Both the position numbers and the translations under genes were made by a program. Below are positions 49,975 to 60,800 of a stretch of DNA of 64,000 bases, one piece after another (within the stretch, counting starts at the first letter, position 1; each line of letters opens with the position of its first letter). The notes under the pieces were generated by a model that ran no database searches, was not told the DNA's origin, and worked only from the letters and a program-made list of their open reading frames with translations. Source of the DNA: Chlamydomonas sphaeroides (Eukaryota; Chlorophyta; Chlorophyceae; Chlamydomonadales; Chlamydomonadaceae); NCBI GenBank assembly GCA_001662425.1, contig BDDC01000190.1, positions 6,197 to 70,196 of the forward strand, written 5' to 3'.

Positions 49975-50009
<35 letters not shown>

Positions 50010-51303
50010 CTCGGGGGCTGCACGCACTGTCCGCCCGCGGCCCACACGGCGCGACCCAGCCACCTCGGTGCCAGGAGAGGAACAGAGACCACCTGCAAGG
50101 CATCCTTCCTTCTGGTTGTAATTGGAGACCCAGCCAATAACGCCGAACGCCGTACGCGCCGCTGGCCCCGACGCAGACTGGGCGCCGCCAACCGCCAACC
50201 GCACCTACGCCTACGCCACCGCCGTGCCCGCCTTCTACATCTCGTTGCGCCAGCGGGCGCTGCCGTACGAGGACTGGAGCCCCTCGCAGATCCCCTTCCC
50301 GGGCCGCGTGCTCGTGCACAGCTCCAGCCTGACCCAGGTAAGCGCGAGGTGGAGATGGGGTCCCCACTGCACACGCGCGTCATGGGGATGCTGGACAGCC
50401 CGTTGACACGGGCGCTGTCGGCTCGCGGGCTGACAGAGGCGGGCGGACGGGGACCCCACGACAACGCAAGCCGGGCCTCGGGCACCTGAGCACCTGAGCA
50501 CCTGCCCTGCTGCTGCCCGGGTTTTGCCGTGCCTCTGCAGGCGCCCAACTCCTTCCAGCGCACCACGCTGCACGCCGTGCTGTCGGGCGGCGGGCGCTTC
50601 GTGTCGCCGCTGCCGTACGGCATTGTCGTACGGGTGGCGTCGATCAGCAGCGCCTCGGGCGCCGCCGGTGTCGCGGTGTGCCGCATGGGCGCTGCGGCGG
50701 AGGACGCCGACGGCGGCTCCTGCAGCGACGGGCTGGACAACGACTGTGACGGCCTGCTGGTGAGTGCTGTCGGTTGACAGTTGTCGGTTGGGAACATGGC
50801 GGTTGGAGCCGTGACGCCATGCGTGCACACCCATCGCTCCAGGACCTGACGCACCTCGCTGCTCCATCGCCCAATCATCGCCCCGCCAGGACGAGCAGGA
50901 CCCCGACTGCGCCCCCTTGGCCAGCACCACGCCCGGCCCCGAGGGCGGCCCCTCGCCCCGGCCCACGCCGTCGCCTCCACCACGAGCCACCAGCCCCCTG
51001 CCGCCAAGCCCCGCGCCGCCGTCGCCAACGCCGCCTTTGCCGTCGCCTCCGCCTCCAACGGTGCCATCATCCCCCGCACCGCCGCCAAGCAAGCAGCCGT
51101 CCTCGCCGCCGCCGTCCAAGCACTGGCGCAAGCGCTCGCCGCCCCCGCCGTCCCCCAGACCCCCCAAGCGCTGGCAGAAGCGCTCGCCCCCGCCTCCGCG
51201 CCATCGCTCCACGACGGCCTTCGCCGCTGCCCGCCAAGGTCGGAGCCAGGACTCGGCTGCCACCGGTGCCGGCGGTACAGCGGCTGCGGACCTGGACCAG
51301 TAG
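47348..51303 (+). CDS. Secreted M11 (gametolysin-type) zinc metallopeptidase
   Basis: Family M11 enzymes degrade the hydroxyproline-rich cell wall or extracellular matrix of volvocine algae. Exons: 47348-47441, 47607-47910, 48014-48308, 48555-48617, 48762-48894, 49055-49108, 49334-49451, 49579-49748, 50177-50337, 50541-50759, 50890-51303 (TAG); 674 residues. Residues 1-25 form a signal peptide (MHPLIVRLVMLVVLISAGC, cleavage probably after AVA). Zinc site HEVGHTLGLMH at 325-335 (His325, Glu326, His329, His335), followed by the expected DAMG and NDWKLGW segment. Near 522-545 is a CSDGLDNDCDG...DEQDPDC motif, a putative calcium-binding repeat common in this family. The C-terminus (about 555-640) is Pro/Ser-rich, as in wall-associated proteins, with two basic KxWxKRSPPPP repeats. 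Gametolysin itself has QExxH, so this copy belongs to the HExxH subgroup. The start is the first ATG before the signal peptide. Confidence 0.87.
49206..49245 (+). pseudogene. Decayed duplicate of the M11 active-site exon start
   Basis: Within intron 49109-49333, bases 49207-49240 match the start of exon 7 (49336-49370): both contain GACCTGAGCATCT followed by CT.CCA.GA. The copy would read ADLSICCHE against TDLSIYFHE, then loses GHTLG. It has no usable donor, so it looks like a relic of tandem exon duplication. Confidence 0.6.
49759..49792. repeat. (GT)17 microsatellite
   Basis: Uninterrupted GT dinucleotides 10 bp after the donor of M11 intron 8. Confidence 0.95.
49977..50005. repeat. (GT)14 microsatellite
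   Basis: A second GT tract in the same M11 intron, about 185 bp after the first. Confidence 0.95.
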
Positions 51304-52405
51304 CCGCTCGGCGCCAGATGCTCACTCAGAAGACGCTGTGGACCTGAGCATCGGCATACGTCGTATGTCGTGTATGTGTGCCTGGTGCAATGCACGCGTG
51401 GAGAGAGCGCCCCGGCGTAGGCCTTCCTCCTCGGCCGCGCGAGGGCGTAGTGCGCATGGGCTGTATGTACATAGTTGGCCGCGGTGGTCGGCACATAGCT
51501 AGCAGCTGGCGGGGCGGCCGTGGGCAGGCGAGGCAGCAGGAGGGGCCCGATGGCCGACCTGCTGGTTGTCCTACTGTACGGCAGCGGCACGGTGCCGCTT
51601 GCCGGTTGGAGGACCGCTGTTGCCAGTCGGGCGCCGCGGCGGCCGGCTCTGATTCATCCTAGGCAGCACTGAGGGCGCAGGCGCAGGCGCCGAGGGCCTA
51701 GCTAGTGTGCTGCCCGCTTTGAGGCGGCCGAGTAGGCGGCGCGAGCCGGCATGGTAGCGATGGCGCTGCGGCAATGGGCCGCAGGGCCAGTGCCGCGCAG
51801 CAGCCGCATCGCATTGACGATTCATCCTAGGGGCGCAGGCGCCAGCGTGTGCCGGCCAACTTGCCGCGCCGTCCGCACTGATGTAACGCAACGTGTATCG
51901 CGGCCTTGGCGGCGCGAGTTGGCGGACAGGCCCAGGACGCACAGGCACACACAGACACAGCCTTTGCAGGAGCCCAGGGGGCCCAGCGGCCGATGCAGGC
52001 CGCGCCCGCCGCACGACCCGCCCGCGCCGCGCGCATGCGTCACAGTCCAACACACACCGCTTCACAGCGTTTCGGTCAATTTGAGTCATGTCGCCACATC
52101 GTCACTTGGCGTCACGCAGTACCTCGTTGCACGCGGCTGTGCGCCGCCATTCACCACCCGCCATCCACCACCCGCCCACCGGTCACACCTCGCCTCCGTC
52201 CGTCCCGACGACTCCAGCTGAACCCATGCAGCCACACATCACAGGTCAACGCCGGCCTCCCACCCACAACCGACAGTGCTGCCTACCCATGCTCGCCAAT
52301 CCGTCCCACATTCCCTCCCTTCCCACGCCAGCCGCCAACCCGTGGCCCCAGCCCCGTGCTGTCCCCCAACCCCCAGCCCCCTCAGTGTCACCCTCCCGCC
52401 CGGCC
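51304..52405. other. Spacer between two convergent genes
   Basis: Lies between the 3' ends of the M11 gene (plus) and the TerD/MORN gene (minus), so should hold both 3' UTRs. Contains the GATTCATCCTAGG direct repeat; no gene seen. Confidence 0.65.
51651..51845. repeat. Imperfect direct repeat around GATTCATCCTAGG
   Basis: GATTCATCCTAGG occurs at 51651-51663 and 51819-51831, each followed within 10 bases by GGCGCAGGCGC. It is a small diverged duplication in the spacer after the M11 gene. Confidence 0.55.
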
Positions 52406-55400
52406 TCACGCCACCAGCCCCGTGGCCACGCTGAAGGCGGGCACGTTGGCGATGGGCGGCTGCTCGGGCGGGAACACCGTGTCGTCGGCGTGGTCGGGCA
52501 GCTGCTCGGCGGTGTAGCTGAGGCCCTCGTACTTGGGGTGCGCCGGCAGCGGGGGCTTGTCGGGGTCCTGGTGGGGCAAGGGAGGAGCGAGGAGGTAGGG
52601 ACGGGGGTCAGCCAGGGCCACGACGACACGAGCGGACCATCACGAGCCCGTCCATGCGTCCGCCAAGACAGGCGGCGACCCGGCCCCGGCCCCGACCCCG
52701 GCGTCGCTTGTACCCATCACGCCCCACGACCCCAACCCGCCAAAGCTTGGTCGCAGCCTCCCAGCCCGACCCAGCCCCAGCCCAGCCGCACCTCGATGGG
52801 CTGCCCGTCCTCGTCCAGCTGCGGCTCGTCGCCGCTGCCGGGCGGGATGCCGTACGCGCACGGCAGCGCAAGCGTGGGCCCGCTGGGCGCCTGGATGTGG
52901 CCCGCCGCAAAGCACGGCATGTCCAGCGTGCGGTGCCCCGTCAGCGTGTACGTGCCGGCGCCCGCCGGCACGCCGCGAACAAACTCGCCCTCGAACCGCA
53001 GCGCCGGCTGGTCGTAGCTGGCGGTCCCCACTAGCAGCCCCTTGGACCACTCGCCGCGCAGGCAGCCGCGCGCCGTGTCCCAGTACACGCCGGGGCCGTG
53101 CTTCTGGCCCGCGGCCCAGGAGCCGGTGTATACGGAGCCGTCGGGGTAGCGGTACTGGCCCTGGCCCTCGAACTTGTCGGCCGCAAAGTCGCCGACGTAG
53201 GTGCCGCCGTCGGGAAAGGTCATGACGCCGCGGCCGTGGCGCTTGCCGGCGGCGTACTCGCCCGCGTAGGCGGCGCCGGTGGCGAAGACGTAGACGCCGG
53301 GGCCGTGCTTGAGGTCGTTGTCGTAGGAGCCAAAGTAGGTGTCGCCGTTGGCATAGGTGACGCGGCAGGTGTCGGCGGCGCGCTTGGAGCCAGCCGCCAG
53401 CTCGCCTGCGACAAGGACAACGGCGGGCCGTGCAATGTGAAATGGTGCAAGCTTGAACAGATGGGTCAAAAGGGGCACATTTGCGCGTCGGGCCCTGAAG
53501 TGACGAAATAGGAAGTAGCGGGGTAGGAGGGGAGGCGCACCTTCGAAGGTGACCAGGTTTTTGAGGTCGTGCTCGATGGCCTCGAGGCCGTCGCCGCCGA
53601 AGCACAGCCCCAGCGTGCGGAAGCGCCACACGTGCGGCCGCAGGTCGGCGGTGATCTCCTCGCCCGCCTCCTCCGCGGCGGCCTGCTTGGCCGCGATCGC
53701 CGCCTTTTGCTGCGCGACACAACAAGCGCCAGCAGCAGGGCCGGCAGGAGGGCGTGCGCGTCAGGGGCACTGCGCATCGTGGCAGCAGGCAGCTGCCTCT
53801 CCCGCCCATCGCGCGCCTGCCTGCGCCCCTACACAAATCCCCTCCCTTGCCCCTGCCCCGCCTCCCTCCCTCCACTGCCGTGCGCCTGCCCCTGCCCCTA
53901 CCCCTGCCGCACCTGCTTGTGCTGGCCCACTGCGCGCAAGCGTTTTCCAGAACGCGCCTCCCCTCCCCTCCCCTGCCTCGCCTCCACCCCCTCTTCTTCC
54001 TGCCGCCCCTGCCGCACCTGCTTGCTGGCCTCCAGCACGCTCTTGAGCTGCGTGATGAGCGTCTCGGGCTCCTGGGCGATGAAGGCGGCGCCGTTGTCCA
54101 CGCCCGCCGCCGCAAACACGTTGAAAGCCGAGTCCGTGTACTCCTTGTACAGCTTGAGCAGCGCGACCTGAGGCGCAACAATGTAGCGGCAGAGGGCCAT
54201 GAAATAGCGTGATGACGGAAGCAGCAAGACCCCTGCTTGGCCCCTGCGCGAAAATCTGGCTACAACCAGCGCACCGCAGCCTCAGTGCTCACCCTCGCTC
54301 CCCACCTCCAATCAGCACTCCGCCCACGCCACCCCTTCCCCCCAGCGTGCTGCTTGGCTGCTCGCCGTTCGCCACCGTTCCCCGGCCCGTCCTCAGCCCA
54401 GACCTCAGCTCTCCTCCCAAAGCGAGTGCCCCCGCTGCTGCCATCTGCCCCTCACCTGCGTGACTGCCTTGTCCGACTCGTACTTCGACAGCACGCTGAA
54501 GTCCGCCAGCAGGCGCTCCGGGTTGGCCAGCGGCGTGCCCGCCGCCGCCGCCGCCTTGGCCGCCTTGCTGCCGGGCAGCGCCAGCTCACCGGCGCTCACG
54601 TCCACCACGCGCACGCGCACGGAGCGGATCCTGCTAAAGCCCTGCTCCTCGTCGTAGTTGGACACCAGCAGCACCATGGAGCGCAGCTGCGGGAGGGACA
54701 GGGCATACGAACAGGGAGAGACGGGAGGCGTCGAGGTGGGACGGCAGGGCGCAGGAGCAGGTATGGCCGGAGCGGACTGCGCCCCGGCCTCTGCCTCCCA
54801 ACGTGACCTAGCAGGTGGCACAGAGCGGGGCCGAGGGCGGCGAAGCCCGCTCGCCCTTCATTATGCCCCACATCCCTCCCGCGACCCACATCCGCGGGCA
54901 GCTCCGCCAGGTCCAGGTAGACCACCTCCCGCTCCTTGAACTCGTAGGGGTCCACTTTGGGTGCGGGCGGCGGCGGCGGCGGCTCCTTGGGCTCCCCCTC
55001 TTCGCCCTCCTCGCCTTCGCCCTCGCCCTCCTCGTCCTGTGGGTGCCCGGCCGAGCCGCGGCGGCATCAGAAGACAGCCAAGCAGACGGTGCGGGCCAGC
55101 AGAGCGCGCGACCTAGTACATGCAGGCTGTGTCGGGCCGGTGCTGCTGGCGGCAGGTGGGGCGGCGCTGGCGGCGGCCCTGCTAACCTCCTTCTCCTCCT
55201 CCTTCTGCTCCTCCTCCTCCTCCTCGTCCTCCTCCGGTTCCGGCCGCCCCACGCGGGCGCCCGCGGCCTCCCGGTTGCTGGTGGACACGCTCTGCAGCTC
55301 GCCCTCCTCCAGCTGCACAGGGACGGGAGGGGCGGTAAGCGGGCGGCAGCACTCGGGGGCCAGGCGACGACGGGGCCCCGGACACGAAACCAGCAGCCGG

Positions 55401-57409
55401 AGCTTCGCGTACAGCACGGCCCTTGGCGCAAGCACCGGCCGGGCCCAGCTTTGGCTTGGATGCCGGCCCACAAGGCGTGTCATCACCATCCCCGTGCCGA
55501 TACACCTGGCCGATACCACTGGCGGGCGACGCCCAGTGGCAGTCCAGGACCCCATCCCCCGACATACGGTAGTGCAACCGACCGTACAGCAACCTGTACG
55601 GCGCTTATGTACTCACGTCCTTTCCGTACATGATGAGGTTGAACTCGGGCACCGGCTCCTCGGGCGGGTCCTCGCCCTCCTCGGTGGGCGGCGGCGGCGG
55701 CCAGAAGGTCCACGACAGGTCCAGCCGCACCTTGGTGACGGGCTTGAGCCCCGCCTCGGGGTCCTGCCGCGCGCTGGCGGCATCGTCCAGCGACTGGTCG
55801 TGCCACTGGCGCGTCAGGGGTATCTGGGAATGGAGCGGAAGCGGAAGGGACGGATGGTAACGAGCGTGAGGGGTGGCGTGAATGGGGGGTCGGCCTTGCT
55901 GCTGCGCATGTGGACCCGGCGCACGGCCACCACACAGCCCGCCAAGAGCCCTCGCTCCCCCTTCTCCTCGTCGTGTGCCAACTCGCGCAAGACCCATGCT
56001 CTCAGCCTGAAAACTGCAATCCCCGACTACCGCCGCCCCATAGTCCACCACCAGGCTGTCGGCTTTCCTTCCCTCGCTGCCCCTCCTCCCCGGCTCCTGC
56101 ACCTCGTGGCTTAGCGCCTCCGCCCCCCAAAGGCCTCTCCTCCCTCCTCCTCTCCTTGGGTCCTCCCTCACCCGTTCGCCCTCGTCCACCCCCTGATTGT
56201 CGGCCTTCCCCACTTCCCTCCCCCTTTCAGTGTCCGCACCGCCTTTAGCCCTTCTCCTCCCTCTCCCCCCTCTCGTCCTCCCTCCCCCTCCCTCCCTCAC
56301 CCGCTCGCCCTCGTCCACCACCAGGTTGTCGGCTGCGTCCAGGGCCACGCCGTGCTTGTCGCGCAGGTCCAGGATGGCGCGCTTCATCTCGGGGATAATG
56401 AGCCCCGGGCTATCGTACGCGTGGCAGCTGCCCACGTCACGCAGCGTCCAGCCGCCCTCAGCCTGTGGGTGTGGGGGAGGGGCAGGGGGAGCAGAAGGGT
56501 TGGGGAGGTAGGGGGCAAGGGGAGGGTTGGGTGGGAGGGGCAGGGGACGGACCTGCAGGTACATGACGGCGACGATGATGGAGTTGACGGGCTGCTCCAT
56601 AACGCCCGGGATGGGCGTGGTGAGCGGCTTGAGGTCAAAGGACTGGTTGAAGGTGGCGCCGGCTTCGTCTGCGGGAACGAAGGGGGTGAGGGTTGGGTTT
56701 GCGGGCACGACCCATGCCGAGGCGGGGGCAAGGAGCATGGGGGCCCGGCCCCGGGAGGCCGGCCGGCAGCGGCCCTGCCGCCCGAGCGGCTGCGCCGGGC
56801 ACATCGCTTGATGGGTGCGGCTCGGGTGAGCGCTCACCCGTGTAAGAGACGGCGAACTCCAGCTTCTCGCTGCTGCTGAGGTCGTGCTTCTTGCCAGGGA
56901 TGGCCGGCGCGCTGACCACGAACATGAGCACCTCCACCTGGCGCTCGAACATCTTGGGGAACATGTAGATCACATCGTCCCCCTCCGCCGGCTTGAGGTC
57001 CTCGGGCAGCGCCTGCTTCTCAACCCCCTTGACGAGCGCGCCATCCAGCGCCGTGGGTTTGCGGACATGGAGCGTGTCGTGCACCGCACCCTTGACGTCT
57101 GCAGCGACCAAGCAGGCCACCAGGTTAATACCCCGCCGACCGCGCTGCTGGCCAGAGCGCCAGCGACACCGCTGACGGACGGCACGCGGCGCATGCAGCA
57201 TCCCTTACCAAACGCGACGCACGCCAGGTCAAAGTCTATCTTCTCATCGGGTGCGGACTTGCTGTTGACAGCGAAACTGCGCAAAAAGAGACAAGTAGAA
57301 GGTCGGCATCCCCGGCTCGTTGCTGGCAGGCTAAGCGCTGAATAGCTGTCAAGTATGTGCACCTGTACTGGTCACCACGGAAGGGCAGAACGAAGGGCCC
57401 GAGGGACAT
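52406..57409 (-). CDS. Double TerD-like / MORN-repeat protein
   Basis: Exact role unknown; TerD-like domains bind calcium in bacterial stress proteins and MORN repeats mediate membrane or cytoskeletal contacts. Exons from the 5' end: 57409-57363, 57276-57209, 57098-56838, 56668-56553, 56462-56301, 55823-55617, 55312-55187, 55036-54890, 54686-54456, 54167-54018, 53709-53541, 53405-52792, 52567-52406; 819 residues. TerD-like 1 (about 16-205): IDFDLACVAFD, EGDDVIYMFP, FVVSAP, GGWTLRDVG. TerD-like 2 (about 228-520): VRLDLSW, EFNLIMYGKD, an acidic linker, VVYLDLAELPAD, MVLLVSNYDEEQGF, VRVRVVDVSAGE. A short helical Ala/Lys-rich link precedes six MORN units (about 584-720; e.g. YAGEYAAGKRHGRGVMTFPDG). 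Start: first ATG, giving MSLGPFVLPFRGDQYS. Intron 56300-55824 carries copies of the upstream exon's end. Possibly an axonemal or ciliary protein, a guess from MORN usage in algae. Confidence 0.82.
56040..56337 (-). repeat. Three diverged copies of an exon end plus donor
   Basis: The 3' end of exon 5 of the TerD/MORN gene (codes for ADNLVVDEGER, then GTGAGG; 56301-56337) recurs in the following intron near 56165-56210 (ADNQGVDEGER, again followed by GTGAGG) and near 56040-56070 (ADSLVVDYG). The reading frame is open throughout the 477-bp intron. Confidence 0.7.
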
Positions 57410-57801
57410 CCTTCCGTCCGGGCGTAAGGTGGGTCTAAACGCGGTTCAATTTGATCATCGACTAGAATGTTATGCGGGTTAGATTATGGTATCAAGGGAG
57501 AGCTGGGTTTGCAAGTGTTCCAAACCGTGGCCCATCCGCACGTCCATCGAGCACCAAAATCCGAGAGCAAGGAACAAGTCCCGCGCCCCCCTATGTTCCC
57601 AGTCGTCGCTTTGTAATATACAGTAACAAATTATCGCACAACACGCGCGTTCTCGCGCGCGTTCTCGACCTATTCGTGCCGTTGTGTATTGGACACGCAC
57701 GCCTTGATGCCCTGCCGGCCAGGCCAGCTCCAACCGTGCTCCTCGATCCAGCAACTTAGTTCATCACGTGGTTTGCAAAACCCTCATATTCCGCCTCCAC
57801 C
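57410..57801. other. Spacer between RAD54 stop and TerD/MORN start
   Basis: Both neighbours run on the minus strand, so this stretch must carry the RAD54 3' UTR and the TerD/MORN promoter. It includes an AT-rich patch (57600-57680). No TGTAA on the minus strand. Confidence 0.6.
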
Positions 57802-60800
57802 TCACTCCTCGTACGATGCGCATCCCCCGGCGTCGTCCATGCCCTCCATGCCCACGGCCGGCTCCTCCTCGTCCTCCTCCGGCTCCTCCTCCTCGTCCGG
57901 CTTGACCTCCTTGGGCGCGTCGTTGATGATGTGGTCGCTGAACAGGTAGGTCGCGAAGCGGTCGCGCATCCACGCATTGACCGTCCCCCAGATTGGGTCC
58001 GGCGAGTCGGCCAGGCTCGACAGGTGCGCCCAGTTGCTGATCCCGTCGTCGACTGCGCCCGAGTCGTGGTCATCCTTGGCCTTCCCCTTGCCCTTGCCTT
58101 GCTCGCCCCCTCCTCCACCTCTATCCCCGTCGCCATCGCCGTCGCCGTCCTCCTCGGCGGCCGCCTTGGCCGCAGCCTCCGCCTCGGCCGCCGCCCGGGC
58201 CGCCGCCGCCTTGGCGCGCAGCGCCTCCTGCTTGGCCTTTGCGGTGGCGGGCTTGCCGTCGCAGCGGCACTTGATGGAGCCGTGCGTGTCGCACAGCGTG
58301 GCCTTGTCTACCTGCGGCCGAGCAACAGCAGCAGCGCGAGGCAGGCAGCAGGAGGCTGCTTGTGACGGGGGGGAAGCGCAAGACCAGCGGCCACCAGGGA
58401 CGAATCTCATGATGCACCAACACGGCAGGACATGACAAGGATGACAAATTCAGCCCCTCCCTCCCGCCAGCCCGCCCGCCTCGCCCCAGCAGGCCCTCAG
58501 CCGCGGCCCTGACCCCAGCCCTCGTCCCTCCCAGCCCCGCCACGCCCGCACCTCGAACAGCGCCTTGAGCTCCTCGCCGCTCATGGCGCCGCTCTGCGCC
58601 GCGTTGTTGTCCACGATGGCCGCTGACAGGCCCTGCTTGGCCAGCTGCCGCTGGTAGATCTGCATGTGGAGTTGGGGACACGGCAGGGAGGAGGAGGGGG
58701 AGGAGGGGCAGCAAGGGGCACAGCTAAGAGGCGTCACAGGTCCTGCTTGGTTTATGGCGGCGTGTGGAGGGCTCGCCCGGGGGGAGGCATCGCAGTGGTG
58801 CAGGCCGCAGCGTAACCCCCGATGGGCCCCCGGACCCGCCACCCCACTGCTTCCCCCCCGCCCGCCTTCTCCTCCAGCGTGCCCGCGGTGAGCAGGCGGT
58901 AGATCCACACGCGCTTCTTCTGGCCCTGCCGCCACACTCGGGCCATGGCCTGCAGGTCGTGGGCGGGGTTCCAGTCTGGGGAGGGGAGGGAGGCGAGGGG
59001 AGGTGCAGAGTGAGGGACGCACGGAGGGGGCGGGGCAGGGGGAGGCAGCTCGATGGACGAGCATCAGCCGGTTGGCGCCCATGATGTTGCGCCTTGTGAT
59101 GCAGCACATCGGGATCCATATTATCTATCACCATCGAGCCTGCTGTTACGGCGTATCGGTCGTACCCGGGTCGAAGAGCACCAGGCGGTTGGCGCCGATG
59201 ATGTTGAGGCCCACGCCGCCCGCGTGGCTGCTGAGCAGCAGCACGAACGAGGGGTGGCCGGGGTCGTTGAAGCGGTCCACCAGCGGCTGCCGCGACTTGA
59301 CGGTGGTGGAGCCGTCCAGCCGCAGCCAGCCCCAGCGGTGTGTGTCGCACATCTGAGGGGGCGAGGGGTGTGTGTGTGTTGGGGGTTGGGAGCGGGTGAG
59401 AGCCTGCGAGGGTGCTGGGCCATGAGGGGCGCCGCATCCTGCTTGCCCCTCGCGCAGCCCCTCACGGCCCAGCGGCAGCACGCCCCCCGGCCCACGCCAT
59501 TCCCTCCTGCCCCACTGCCGGCCCGCCGGTCGCCCCCCCAATGGCTAACGATCAATGCAAGTAGCTCGCCCCGCGCACATCTTGTGTCTGTGTGTGTTTT
59601 GTGTCCCCTATCCTGCGCCCTTTCCCCGCCCCCTCCCACTCACCACCTGCAGCACGTCCAGCGCCTCCGTGTAGTTGCTGACCAGCACCACCTTGTCGCC
59701 GCTGCCGCTGTCGCGCACCGACTTGAGCATCAGCTCCAGCACCGCCACCTGGAGGGGGTGGGGAGGGGAGGGAGGGAGGGGTGTGGAGAGGGGGACGGGG
59801 AGGGGAGGTGTGGAGTAGGCGCCAGCAGGGCAGGCATAGGCTGAGGCATCCCCCGCGGCCCCCGCCCCCGCGGCCCCCCCGCTCCTGCTGCCCCCGCTGC
59901 CCCAGCCCCACCGCACCACACCTTGCCGCTATGCAGCGCCTGGCAGCCCTTGGGCTTGTAGGCGGGCGCGTTGGCTGCGTCAGCGAACAGCCGCAGGCAG
60001 CCCTCGAAGCCCGTCACAACCGGGCGCCCGTCGGAGCCCTCCTTGTAGCAGGGCGCGGGGCCGGGGCCGGACCCAGCGCCGCCGTCAACGGCGGCCGACA
60101 TACTGGCTGAGGCGGCGGCGGCGGCGGCGCGCTTGGGGCCGCGCGCGGCGGAGACTGCGGCGGCCGCGGCGGCGGCGGGCGACTCGGCGAACATGTCGTA
60201 GATCTGTGGGCGGCGGCGGCGGGCGCGACGTGGGCTTGGCGTCGGGTGAGACGACGCAGGGGAAGGGGGGTTCTTGGAAGAGCAGTGAGGGCAGCATGCC
60301 AAGAACAAACGTACATGGTTATTATAATCTAGAACGAAGTCAAAGTAGGAATACATGGTCACGCGCGCGGGTCGCTGGCCCCGCTTCTCACCAGGTCCGG
60401 GTGGCAGCACATCTTCTTGACTGCGGGTACGGGTGGTGGTGGAGAGGGGCATGCGGGGACACGGTGAGCGAGCGGGCCGCGGGCGCCGGTCACCCCGGGG
60501 GGCAGGTAGGGCGCCTAAAGGGGACACCCGCCGCCTCCCTCACCCGCGGTGATGGCCGCGAGCGTCGACAGCTCCGCCTGGCCCTCCGCCCGGCCGCCGC
60601 CGCTGCCGCCCTCTCCTGCCGCCGCCGCCGGCGCTGCGGACCCCGGCGCCGCGGGGACCTTGAGCCCCGCAGCCGCCGCCTCCCCCGCCGCGCCGTCGCC
60701 GTCGCCGCAGTTGCCATCGCTGTCGGAGCCGCTGCCCCCTCCGCCGTTCTGTCCGCGACCGCCCTTGCCGCCGCCCTTGGCGCGCTTGCGGGGCCCTCCG

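Noticed and set aside
57612..57616. TGTAA on the plus strand near the RAD54 3' end
   Set aside because: Wrong strand for both flanking minus-strand genes.
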